Part shown: piece after piece, positions 47,697 through 57,958 of the stretch
Position numbering within the stretch: the stretch's first letter is position 1
How the letters are laid out: every line of letters starts with the position of its first letter
Assembly (NCBI GenBank): GCA_951640195.1
Contig: OX621166.1
Span: forward strand, 2,100,501-2,164,500
From: Porpolomopsis calyptriformis
Taxonomy: Eukaryota > Basidiomycota > Agaricomycetes > Agaricales > Hygrophoraceae
Direction of reading: 5' to 3'
Length of the DNA stretch: 64,000 nt
Program-made: the position numbers and the translations under genes
The notes under the pieces: model-generated
What the model saw: only the letters and a program-made list of their open reading frames with translations
Databases searched by the model: none
Told to the model about the DNA's origin: nothing

Positions 47697-50113
47697 ATGG
47701 ACGACGAGACTGCAGAAATCGAGTTGGTGAGTTTCCGTTCAGTTCTCAGTTATTGGTGCGTCTTACGAGGAGATTTGTTCAGCTGGAACAAAACCTCAAC
47801 AAAACTCGGCAGCTATCCAAGCGGATGACCGGTAGGACCATCTCCATACCAGCAGCACATTCTGCTCATTGGCTTCATTCGTTAGCCATACTCACCACAT
47901 TCGATACTCGGCTAGCGAAGCTAGAAAAGTCAATTTTGCCGCTGTACACGTCCACGCAGTTATTAAACCGACGGGCAAGTAGTGCGTGTTCCTGCATCGA
48001 TTCCATATTATCTCCTGATTGCCTCCATGATGAAATAGACATAGAGAAGGCCTTACTCAAGATTGACGAGGTGGCTAGCAACCAAGATGGTATTGCAGCT
48101 GAGGAAGCTTTGATTTTGCGTGGGTGAGCAATTTAACTTCGAGGCCAGAATGCTTCATTGATGAGTGGATGGAGTCCTCAACCTGGGCAATTAAACGCGT
48201 ATAAGGATGCCTTGAATCGGCTAAATGCTAGCATCGCGTTCAAATCATCCGATCGCGACACTCTCGATACAGTTCGTTTCCTCACATCTCTCTTACTAGC
48301 ACTCACAGCGCATTCTAGGCTCGACTTCTTGAAACGGGCGCCAAAAAATTGTCCCAAATGTACACGAAACTAGTTGCTGAAGGTTCCTCTGGGTCAACCC
48401 CTGCCCCAGGCAGTGACCCCTCTTCGCTCTTTCCTCCTGCTCTCCTCTCGTCCTTGACACCCCTTGTATCCTTCCTGCGTGCCCTCCCACTCCCTTCGAC
48501 ACATCCATCCCACCCGGCTGCACAGGCGATATTTTCCACTTTGAAAGAGGCCCAGCGTGGATATGCTGATATGCGTGGGTCCTGGAGCAGGAAATGTATC
48601 GAGGGACAAGGGAGACGTATCATCGATCGTGCAGAGACATTGGATGCCATAACTTCAGGAAGGGAATTCGGCAAGTGGGTGGAGACCCTACTCAATGTCG
48701 CGGAGGTACCCTTTTCAATCTCGTACAGCTTGCGTGACATACACTTATTCTTGTTCGCAACAGGAGGAATACAATCTCCTTACAAAACTCTCTCCCCTCT
48801 CCAATCCTTCTCTGATTGCATCGACTTTCGGTACCCTCCTCAGTCCCTTACTAACTCTCTTCGGTGATACTATTTTCTCTCTCATCGCACTCGCCAAACG
48901 CTCTCTACACAAATACACCTTCCTGGCGCTTGCCTCATACGAATCGCTTTTAGCATTGCAACCTGTCTGGGACAATCTCCTCGCGCAACGTGGGGCGGAG
49001 GCAGCTCGCAAGGAGAAGGAAGGGAATGAGTTCAAGGACGGGTTGAATGCACTCCGCGCCTTGTGCCTTCGCAGCTTTCCTGAGTACTTGGCCGATGTGA
49101 AAATGGCCGCGGCGGGCAGGGGCGGAGAACTTGGCACTGGTGTGGCGGATATCACCATTTCTGTTCGTCTTTTATTCTCTGCGATTGAGTCGTCATCCCG
49201 CTCTGTAACTGACAAAGTGTGACGTGTTTATTATAGACGGTCAAATATTTGGAGAGAATACCAGACGTGCAAAGCGCCGTTGGATCTTCACTGTTGGCCC
49301 TCGGGGATGGGAACTGGAAGATGGGAGAGGGTGTTCAAGTGGGCAAGGCGGCTAAGCTTGGAGATGGTGACGAGCAGGTCATCATTGAACACTTCGTCTG
49401 TATGTTCATATCGCTTTACCTTGTGTTGCTATTTCTCATGCTAGTCGCAGATGACGTAGTCGCAACAGCGATCAATACTCTCACTACGCTCTCTCGTACA
49501 GGGAAACGGCCAGCGATCGGTGCTATATTCATGCTCAACAACATCTCATACTTCCGGATGCACATCCTGTCTACCCCTGCAAACCCAGGGCTGCCCACAT
49601 TTCTGTCAAAGCCAGCAACTGACCTGCTAAACTCTAATTTCCGTACAGCTCGCGCAGCTTACTTTGATGCCAACTTTTCGCCGTTGATGCAGGCATTGAC
49701 AGACGATCCGGGGGGTAAGGGAAGTGCAGCGAAGGCGGCGACAAAGGAGAAGTTTACCCGCTTCTTTGACTTGTTAGATGAGGTCACTGAAAGACATCGG
49801 ATGGCGAAGGTGCTTGAAGGTGACAAAGACGGGAGGGAGACTGTTTCTGAGGAGGTGGTGAAGCTTGTTGTCCCGGCATTGTACAAATTTACGCAGAAGC
49901 ATAAGGAGAAGGAGTTTAGCAAAAGTGGGTTTTTTGTCCATCTCTTGTCGAAAGTCAATGTCTGATTAATGCCAACTTGATAGATCCTCAAAAGTGTTGG
50001 TGTCTCTTGTTCACAACATGGATCATCTGCTTTGCTTATCTATTGTTCTGGACACAGATATCAAGATGTCGCCGGACGAGGTTGAGATTCAGATCAAGGG
50101 ATTCTACAGATAG
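47697..50113 (+). CDS. EXO70: Exocyst complex subunit EXO70
   Basis: Subunit of the exocyst that tethers secretory vesicles to the plasma membrane, binding PI(4,5)P2 and Rho GTPases through its C-terminus. ATG 47697: MDDETAEIEL joins LEQNLNKTRQLSKRMT, then AILTTFDTRLAKLEKSILPL, YTSTQLLNRR, IEKALLKIDEVASNQDGIAA, LILRGPQPGQLNAYKDALNR, LNASIAFK, LSQMYTKLVAEGSSGS, EFGKWVETLLNVAEEEYNLL, TVKYLERIPDVQ, IGAIFMLNNISYFRMHI and EKFTRFFDLLDEVTERHRMA. Two small C-terminal exons give NPQKY and IKMSPDEVEIQIKGFYR, the conserved basic end, with stop at 50111-50113. About nine introns. The last four exons have been copied to 55110-55715. Confidence 0.95.
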
Positions 50114-50633
50114 AATAATTATTCGGTTGCTGTCGTTCGTAGCTGCGACGAATGTTCTGTGGTGCTATACTGAGATGAAATCTTCAGGACCACCAGAAAC
50201 AGGATGGAATTTTAAATCATCAGGATTTCTGAAATTCACAGTCTATATGTGCAAGTCCCGGTGTGTCGGAGACCTTCGTTTTTAAAACAATTGAACGACG
50301 GTATCGCAAGGACCATTCATCCTGTTTGGCTGGTTTCGATATATGACAGGAGGCGTTGTCAATTCATCCTAGCATTGTACATCCGAATATCTATGGTTTT
50401 ATTGTTACGAAATTCCCTCTGCCTTTAGAACTATAGTTGAGAGGGGGTGAGATGTTTAAGCATCCTATAGAATACATCAAAGGTTGTTGGATGCGAACAA
50501 ATGTCTTTTTTTGGCATATTGTCGCTCCGTGCTTTGATGATGCCAGAGGGAATCAAGTAACAAACTTCGTTTGAAGCCGGCGAGTAAGAAATGGTCAGGA
50601 TCAAGTTACAATATCAACGTGAAAACAGCTCAC
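50114..50633. other. Convergent intergenic region, no gene seen
   Basis: 520 bp between the convergent EXO70 and coatomer genes. The first bases after the EXO70 stop (TAGAATAATTATT) are shared with the copy at 55694. No other feature recognised. Confidence 0.45.
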
Positions 50634-53593
50634 TCATGTCGGAGTCGAAGCTGCCGGAGGTGGCTCCTGTTCCCTCCTTAGTGCTTCCACCCACCCTTCA
50701 CTGAACAGCTCGACGTCCTCCTCTGGGTGAGCGATGCTTGATGCAAGTTTTTGCCGGTTCTTAACCTTCAACTCTTCCCGCCACGCTAATACTGCTTTTG
50801 GAACATGACTGTGTGTGGTATGAATCATACAAAAATAGATAACCGGGGCAGAGTACCAACCTTGGTGCATACGTGCGTGCAAACAATGCTGCTTCTGGGG
50901 CACGTTGAGTCTTGATCAACAAATCAACGCAAGCCGTTGGATCTCCCAGTTGGAGCAGTGAAGCGAACGCAAGATTGTTCTGGCCTTTTTCCTCTACAAA
51001 GATCAGTGGTTAGTTTGAAAGAAAAGAAAAGGATACTAAATAGAACTAGACCCACCAGCTTTCGCAGATAGCTTTTTCAAACTCTCCCGATCACCGGTTG
51101 CCAATAGCAGCAGCATCAGAGCTCCAAGGTCTCCAGCATTCTCGAAACACACTCTTGCTAAATCAAACCGCCAAACCGCAAGTGCACGATCCCCAAGTGC
51201 TTTCCATTTAGTTTCTGCCTCTAGTTCTGGCACACTCTGCGTGATCGCAAGGGCAGTATCAAGGTCGTCCAGCTGTAATGCAAGGTCGAATTTGTGATCT
51301 GGATCAGTCGTTACCTGCATCGCTAGTTCCTTGAGGTCTGCCATATGATCAGATAAAGTTTACACCTGCAATGGAGCGACAGGGAATACCTCGACCTTCA
51401 AGGAATCGTGCAACTTTGTTGAGCTGCTCTTTAGGGAGAGTGGGGAGAATCTCGGCAGCAGCATCCATATCCGAGCGTAGGATGGCCGTTTGATATTCTA
51501 CAACGTTCAGAGAAAGGGCGTAGCTGTAGATATTGACGTCTTTATCTGCAAGATAGACACGATTGTGTGATGGGATGTAGCCCATGAGGTACATCGGTCT
51601 GCTCATTACTGTTAGCTCGAGGCGAATGAAGATGAGGACAAACATACTTATCTAGGGGGCTGATAGTGTAGAACTCGTTCCCGACAAAATAGCAAAGTCT
51701 GTTTGACGATGTCGTGTAAATAAAACAGTCGCCTATCCATTTTGCAGTGTTGACGCTGAGAAGAAGTCAATTGCCAAGTAACCAAACCAGTGCAGTTAGA
51801 ATGAACTTTTCTGAGATCTCTGCGACAACATCGAATGCTTCTTCGATACCCTCGTCTGTAACCTCCGCACCCTCCTCCAGTTTGGCGTTGTACGCGTCAC
51901 GGTCGAAACGGAGGACGTAGAAAGAATCCTCTGCCATAATGGCCACGAGCGAGCCAGTTCCAGACCATATCACCTACGCGTTACTAAGACCAAGGTTAAC
52001 ACAACTGTAAATTAAAATATAGACTTACATTCTTTGCGTCAACTTCTATCCTTCGCACAATCTCCCCAGTCTCCCAATCCCAAAACATAACAAATCCAGC
52101 CCCTCGCGCCCCAAGTAACGTCCCTCCATGCAGTCCCTCCATGCTCCAGCTTCCGACACCTTTCATCCCTGCCCCACCCCGTTCGCGAAAGTTCTTGTAT
52201 ACTCGTAGCTTGGTCTTGCTCTCGAGGGCAGCGTAAGTATTCGAGTCAGGCGCCCAAGCGAACGATATGCCATTCCCAAAGGACTTGTTCCGCCATGCGA
52301 GCGCAGTGTAAGTGATGTATTCACCATCTCCGACTACAGTCACGAAGCGGCCGTTGGGCGAATGGAGAAGTGCCGTAGCGAATATCTCGGTGGTGCCGAT
52401 TTCTTTAGTACTCAAGAGAATGCGAGCGCCATCTGCAGCTGTGGCATCGTCCTGGACCGTTTGGAGGTTGCCGGAGAAGACTTGTTGGTTGCGGGTGTAG
52501 ATCAGCTTGCCAGACGGATCCATGCTAAACGTAGGTTCATCACGGCCAAGCTAATACTGTGTGAGAGTAGAGACAAAAGAAGAAACAAATAATTCATACT
52601 TTTATAATGACAACGCCCTCATCGAAGCCTACGGCCAGCTCATTTGCATCCTTTCGGAGTGCTGTGCACCACGCGCGCTCGAGTGCGTAACTAAGTGTGT
52701 TCTCAAGGCGATACGTCCCACTGTTCCATATCTTAACGGTCCCGTCTTCGCTCCCACTGATAATGATTGGAAGGTTGGGGTGGAAGACGGCAAAGGAGAC
52801 ATTATTGGTGTGGCCCTCCATAGTTTGGACACAGCTTTTACTGAGGTAATCCCATATTTTAACTGTCTTGTCGTCTCCTGTGGTCACAAGGTATGGCTTA
52901 TCTGCACCGGGACAAAAATCGACGTAATTGACGCCCTTGTCATGCGCATCCATACTGAAATTGGGTGTGGAAGAACCGAGGGACCATATTTTGACCGTGC
53001 GATCGAGACAGGCTGATGCAAATGTATTCGGGTCTTTTGGATTGATGGCGATGTTCATGATGTAGTGGGTGTGTCCTTCGTAAAGCTGTACCAATCGATG
53101 AGGGCGGGTTAGAGAGAAGGAAAAGTGTGGACTAGCCTGTATATTCTTCCACTGTTTCTCCCAATCCCAGGCCTTGATGGTCATATCGTCACTCCCTGTG
53201 AGAACGATGCTCGCGGTGGGATGCACAGTAAGGCATCTGATATAATCCGGATGTGCTTCGAACGAAGTAACCTTTTCATGGGTGTTGTAGTTGAAGACAC
53301 GAAGCTGGAAGTCGTCCGACCCAGCGACGAACCAGTTTTTGCGAGCAATAAATTTTACGCAGCGTACAGGAACTTCAGCTACTTCGAATGTCTTAATGAG
53401 TGCACCCGTCTCGTGGTTGTAGATGTTGACGTTTCCATTGTAAAGACCGGTGAGCAGCCACGGTTCGGTGGGGTGGAAATCGACTCCCTTCACGCGGTCA
53501 GACCGCTGGAAAACTCTCCGCTGGAGGAAAAGGGGATGAAAAGGGTCGGATTTGCTAGCTTCGAGCCCGACTCACGTTCACTTCGAACAGCAT
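50634..53593 (-). CDS. SEC27: Coatomer beta-prime subunit (COPB2 / Sec27)
   Basis: COPI coat subunit for Golgi-to-ER transport; its WD40 propellers bind KKxx cargo signals. ATG 53593 gives MLFEVN, spliced to RSDRVKGVDFHPTEPWLLTG. WD40 blades follow: LYNGNVNIYNHETGALIKTF, VRCVKFIARKNWFVAGSDDF, SFEAHPDYIRCLTVHPTA, LTGSDDMTIKAWDWEKQWKN, GHTHYIMNIAINPKDPNTFA, CLDRTVKIWSLGSS, YLVTTGDDKTVKIWDYLSKS and IISGSEDGTVKIWNSGTYRL. The second half gives VTVVGDGEYITYTALAWRNK, FAWAPDSNTYA, FVMFWDWETGEIVRRIEVDA, IWSGTGSLVAIMAEDSFYVL, and the COPI WD-associated region LALQLDDLDTALAI, DRALAVWRFDLARVCFENAG and APEAALFARTYAP. Stop TGA at 50634-50636. Nearly all expected parts are present; at least eight introns. 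Confidence 0.95.
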
Positions 53594-53676
53594 CTTGCAC
53601 TGAGTTTTTTACGGGTATGTTTGTGATGCTGGCGGATTGAAACCCAGTCTAGGTAACGTTGCACTCGCACTCTCAG

Positions 53677-54845
53677 ATGTCTCGTCTCCCCGTCGAATTG
53701 TACAGAGTCATCATTGATTGTCTCGATGCGTATGAAGACAAGTCTACATTGCTTGCTTGCAGCTTAACTTGCAAAGCATTTCTACACGCCAGCAGATATC
53801 ATCTTTTTCATCAAGTTCGATTGACCAGCGAGTATCAGGCCAACCTCCTTTTAAATTCGTGGACCAATCCTTGCGCATATGTTCGCCAATTCTCCCTCTA
53901 TGGACTACGAAAGGGGAACGACCCTCAATGGCTGAACAACGCGTTACCTCTCATCGTGAAGTATCTACCAGATGTCACAACGCTGAAGCTTACGTTCTTG
54001 GTTTGGGGATCCCTCAACGACGCTGCACGTTCCGCGATATTATCTGGCTTCCGTAAGGTCGAACACCTGGAGATGAGATCCATCCACTTCCACACTCCAT
54101 CACATGTGATCGAACTTATTGCCTCGTTCCCATGCTTGATAAATCTTACATGCCAGCATGTCGGGTGGCCAACGTACAGAGTACCCCTGATCCCCTTACC
54201 TTCCAGTATCCGGTCTATCACACTGGCTGCTTACCAATCGGAACTTTTCGATCAGCTTTTGAGCCTTCAGTCTCATCCTGATCTGCGCGCTATCAAAATT
54301 CGAAGTATGGAGGCGCATCGAGTGCCAGACGTGGCTAAGCTGCTGAAGACAATAGGTCTACATCTTGAATACCTCGAGCTGAATAGCATTATGTCCCCTT
54401 TCCAGACATCAGGTCAGCAATTTTCCATAGAGCCATTTTACTGCATCGATCGACTTGCTGAATGATATCTACAGATGAGCTTGAACACCACATTGACCTT
54501 ACTCACAATCCAAACCTCCGTTCCATCACTCTCAACCAAGGGGCAATCACCTCAAGCTTCCTAGATTCGGTGTTTGAACTATGCTCTCGGATCACCTCGT
54601 GTCATATAATGGAGCAGGTAGCGTTGGGAATCAGCTTGGATGCTTTGGCCGATTTGGATCAAGTTGATTGGCCTCGAATAGACCATTACTTTACTCAAGG
54701 GCAATGGGCTAACCTTCCAAAGCTCGCAGTTAAATTGCAGGGCAAGGTCGAGATCGAATCTGAAGTTATCCCATTGATCAAGGCTCGTTTGCCCTTACTT
54801 GAATGTCGCGGTGTCTTGAATGTCGTGGTATATTGCGACCTGTAA
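53677..54845 (+). CDS. F-box protein, copy B of a local family
   Basis: Probable SCF ubiquitin-ligase adaptor. ATG 53677 gives MSRLPVELYRVIIDCLDAYE, DKSTLLACSLTCKAFLHASR and YHLFHQVRL, a clear F-box. The rest is a degenerate LRR-like region: LPDVTTLKLTFLVWGS, RKVEHLEMRSIHFHTPSHVI, PSSIRSITLAAYQSELFDQL, HPDLRAIKIRSMEAHRV and LLKTIGLHLEYLELNSIM. One intron near 54430-54474 leads to the last exon, HHIDLTHNPNLRSITL to QGQWANLPKLAVKLQGKVEI and IKARLPLLECRGVL. It is intact and closely related to the gene at 55766 and the dead copy at 37.3-38.5 kb. It starts 83 bp from the divergent coatomer gene. Confidence 0.82.
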
Positions 54846-55109
54846 TCGGAATCATGGCGTCCGGAAATAACAAAAACCGTTTCGCTGGTGCGATCTCAGC
54901 CTCACGCAAGTACCTGATATCATCTATGTGTCATCACTGAAAATTTACAATGCACTACCCGTAACAAATCGTCCTCGAAAAGAGTTCCTCGGAAAACCAG
55001 TCTCAATGCTTTCCTCCTCAGATACGTCGAGTTTTCCGGGCATCTCCCAGTGACGAGAGAAACGGATTTCTCAAATTCTAGTGAGTGTAGGGATGGTTTT
55101 AATCAAGTT

Positions 55110-55715
55110 CGTGCACCCTGTCGACCCCTTCAAACCCAGGGCCGCTCACATTTCTATCAAAGCCAACAACTGACCTGCTAAACTTTAATTTCTGTGCGGC
55201 GCGCCGCTGACTTGATGCCAACTTTTCGCCATTGATGCAGGCATTGACAGACGGCCGATCAATTTTCTTGCGACTTTTGTGCCCCATCTCCTGCTCTATT
55301 TTCGAAACCTACGACACGGTCCGGGGAGTAAGGGAAGTGTAGTGAAGGCGGTAACAAAGGAGAAGTTTACCTGCTTCTTTGACTTGTTAGATGGGGTCAC
55401 TGAAAGACATCGGATGGCGAAGGTGCTTGAGGGTGAGAAAGATGGGAGGGAGACTGTTTCGGAGGTGGTGAAGCTTGTTGTCCTGGCGTTGCACAAGTTT
55501 ACGCAGAAGCAGGAGTTTAGCAAAAGTGCGTGTTTTGTCCATCTCTTGTCGAAAGTCAATGTCTGATTGATGCCAACTTGATAGATCTTCAAAAGTGTTG
55601 GTGTCTCTCGTTCACAACATGGCTGCTTTGCTTATCTGTTATTCTGGACGCAGATATCAAGATGTCACCAGATGAGGTTGAGATACAACTCAATGATAGA
55701 ATAATTATTTGATTG
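55110..55715 (+). pseudogene. Duplicated 3' end of EXO70 (fragment)
   Basis: Closely matches 49565-50140, including introns and about 25 bp past the EXO70 stop. It has an in-frame stop near 55209 (region equal to residues RTARAAYFDA), an insertion of about 65 bp at 55251-55319 flanked by ACGG, several small deletions (HKEKE shortened to QE) and loss of the final GFYR codons. One piece, 55279-55566, still reads SVVKAVTKEKFTCFFDLLDG and ERHRMAKVLEGEKDGRETVS. Lacking the N-terminal three quarters and a promoter, it is a non-functional copy. Confidence 0.88.
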
Positions 55716-55765
55716 CTGTCATTCATGGTCAGAAATTACCGTCACATGTCACGCGTTACGCCAAT

Positions 55766-57019
55766 ATGTCTCCTCGTCTCCCCGTCGAATTGTACAAAAT
55801 CATCATCGACAATCTCGATGCGTATGAAGACAAGACTACCTTGTGTGCTTGCAGCTTAACTTGCAAATCATTTCTACACGCCAGCAGATATCATCTTTTT
55901 CACTATCTCCGCCTGACGAACGCGCGTCAGGCCCACCTCCTTTTAAATTCGTCGACCAATCCTGGCGCATATGTTCGCCGGTTGTTCCTCTGCGGGAAGA
56001 AAGATTATTTATGGCTGAACGATGCGTTGCCGTTCATCGTGACGCATCTACCCGATGTCACAACGCTGACGCTTAACTCCTTGACGTGGACATCCCATAC
56101 TGGTGCTGCACTTTCGGCGATATTATCTGGCTTCTGTAAGGTCAAGCACCTGGAGATGACATACCTCCTGTTCGCTACTTCATCACACATGAATGAACTC
56201 ATCGCCTCGTTCCCATCCTTGGTGAATCTTGTATGCGACGTAACCATTTGGGAAAGGTACGAAGTACCTGTGATCCCCTTACCTCCCAATGTCGAATCTA
56301 TCACACTGGCTCCTTTCCAGTCAAATTTTTTCGATCAGCTCTTGAGCCTTCAGTCTCATCATAATCTGCGTACCATCAAATTTCGACATACGGTGTCGCG
56401 AAGCATGCCAAACATGGGTAAGCTGCTCAAGACATTAGGTCCACGCCTTGAACATGTCGACTTGAGTGGTCTTCCAGAGTCGCTCGCTTCTGATACACAA
56501 GGTCAGCAGGTTTCCATCGAGGTACAGTCTTTACTGCCTTGCTGAAGGATACCCACAGCCGTGCCCGAATGTCATATTGACCTTACTCACAACCCAAATC
56601 TCCGCTCTGTCAATCTCGAGCTGCCGTCAACCCTCTCGACGCTGTTTGAAATATGGTCTCAGATCACCTCGTGTCATCTTTTGGAGCAACTGGCGCTGGA
56701 AGTCTTCCTAGTTTCTTTGTCTGACGTGGATAACGATGATTGGCCTGGGATAGACCATTATTTTGCTCAACAGCAATGGGTTAGCTTTCCAAAGCTCGTA
56801 GTTCGCATTAAATGGCTGGGCAAGGTCGAGATCGGACCTGAAGCTATTGCATTGATAAAGGCTCGTTTGCCTTTTCTTGAAGGTCGCGGTTACCTGAAGT
56901 TTCTTCAATGTGTGGGGCTTTCGGTTAGAGTCATTTCATCCAGAAATAATTCGTCATCTGACTGTCCTGTTTCTGCGATCTCAACTTCATGTAGGCAGAC
57001 TAAACATGAGAACGAGTAG
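55766..57019 (+). CDS. F-box protein, copy C of a local family
   Basis: ATG 55766 gives MSPRLPVELYKIIIDNLDAY, KTTLCACSLTCKSFLHASRY and HYLRLTNARQAHLLLNSS, a full F-box and linker. The LRR-like body reads LPDVTTLTLNSLTWTS, CKVKHLEMTYLLFATSSHMN, PPNVESITLAPFQSNFFDQL, HHNLRTIKFRHTVSR and LLKTLGPRLEHVDLSGLPES. An intron near 56520-56560 is followed by CHIDLTHNPNLRSVNLELPS, DDWPGIDHYFAQQQWVSFPK and LGKVEIGPEAIALIKARLPF. The frame ends at 57019, with a longer tail than copy B (RVISSRNNSSSDCPVSAIST). It is closer to the dead copy A than to B in several stretches. It starts about 50 bp after the EXO70 fragment, so its promoter may come from that copy. Confidence 0.82.
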
Positions 57020-57108
57020 GTGGCAAGTGATTCAATCTATTCAACCGAGTTGGATGTTCTAGTAGGATCCTAAACCTCACCGCTAGTGCCACCTTCTCTT
57101 TTCATAAC

Positions 57109-57575
57109 ATGGAAGCTGCCAGCGTACCACCAGCATTAGCACAAGTGGCTCAACTTCTCCAATTCCCTTCATCTTACATTATAGATTGTGTGTACAGGCC
57201 GATTACCGATAAAGCTTTGTATGTACCTGCCTGGGAGAAATGCAAGCACGGAACACAAAGAGGATTGGCGGTCGGTCGTGGAGTGTTGCTACATCGGCTA
57301 CCGAAGGCGGCCTCGACCTTTGGGATCCAAAGAATTCCGTTCGAATCTTTCTTACAAAGTAAAGCCCCAGTTAAAACATAGACTTCAACCCGACCCCCGC
57401 TATTTTCTGCCCCAGGTCTCCGGTTTATCGAATAACACTGTATTTGGGTATAAGATGTGCAATACTGACCACCCTGTCCTCGTCCAGACGCGGCTATGCT
57501 CCTAGCGGGCTCACAAGCCATGTATCTCCTGAGATTCTTCCTCTCCTGCAACATTTGCATTGCACATGATCGAGT
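57109..57575 (+). pseudogene. Truncated copy of the RRT8/Lds-like gene
   Basis: Matches the 5' half of the gene at 34363-35645: MEAASVPPALAQVAQLLQ, DKALYVPAWEKCKHGTQRGL, then FGIQRIPFESFLQS across a damaged intron 1, the intron-2 region, and ALLTG-type and LRFFL sequence near 57500-57545. Homology fades near 57575, before the RGKGPDFWQP block. The intron-1 donor is lost and the frame breaks, so no full product is possible. Confidence 0.85.
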
Positions 57576-57958
57576 CTGTGATTACGGTCGCTACCGAAAG
57601 CCCCTATCTTCGAGTTTCATCTCATTCTAAACGATGGTATATCTAGAATATTTGCCTCAATGACCGACAAGTTTTCCTCAAACCCTAGAAATTAGCGCGG
57701 CTGACGTTGCGGATACCTTTGGAGCGAATGTGTCAAAAAACAATTCGGGGCTGTCAGTGGCGGAATGAGTATCAAAACCCCCTTTACGGGACCAACTGAA
57801 GTGTGGAAACAGTACGGAAAACAGATACTGATAATAAAACCAGCGACCAACTATCGAGAAATAGGCATAAGCAGCACTGTTATACAAGCATACCACTGAC
57901 ACGAAACTCGCATCAGCCAAATGACAAGGACGAAGAACGGGGAGTGAGAGATGGAGAC
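57576..57958. other. Intergenic region, possible extra 3' exon of the transporter gene
   Basis: 383 bp between the pseudogene and the nucleoside transporter stop. The minus strand is open from 57920 to 57678 but shows no family resemblance. It could be 3' UTR or, if a GTAAGT donor at the transporter stop is used, a last exon. Confidence 0.35.

Noticed and set aside
55279..55566. Open frame as an independent small gene
   Set aside because: It is an internal piece of the EXO70 fragment with homologous intron sequence at its end.
57109..57381. Open frame as a functional short RRT8-like gene
   Set aside because: It stops inside the damaged intron and lacks all later conserved blocks.
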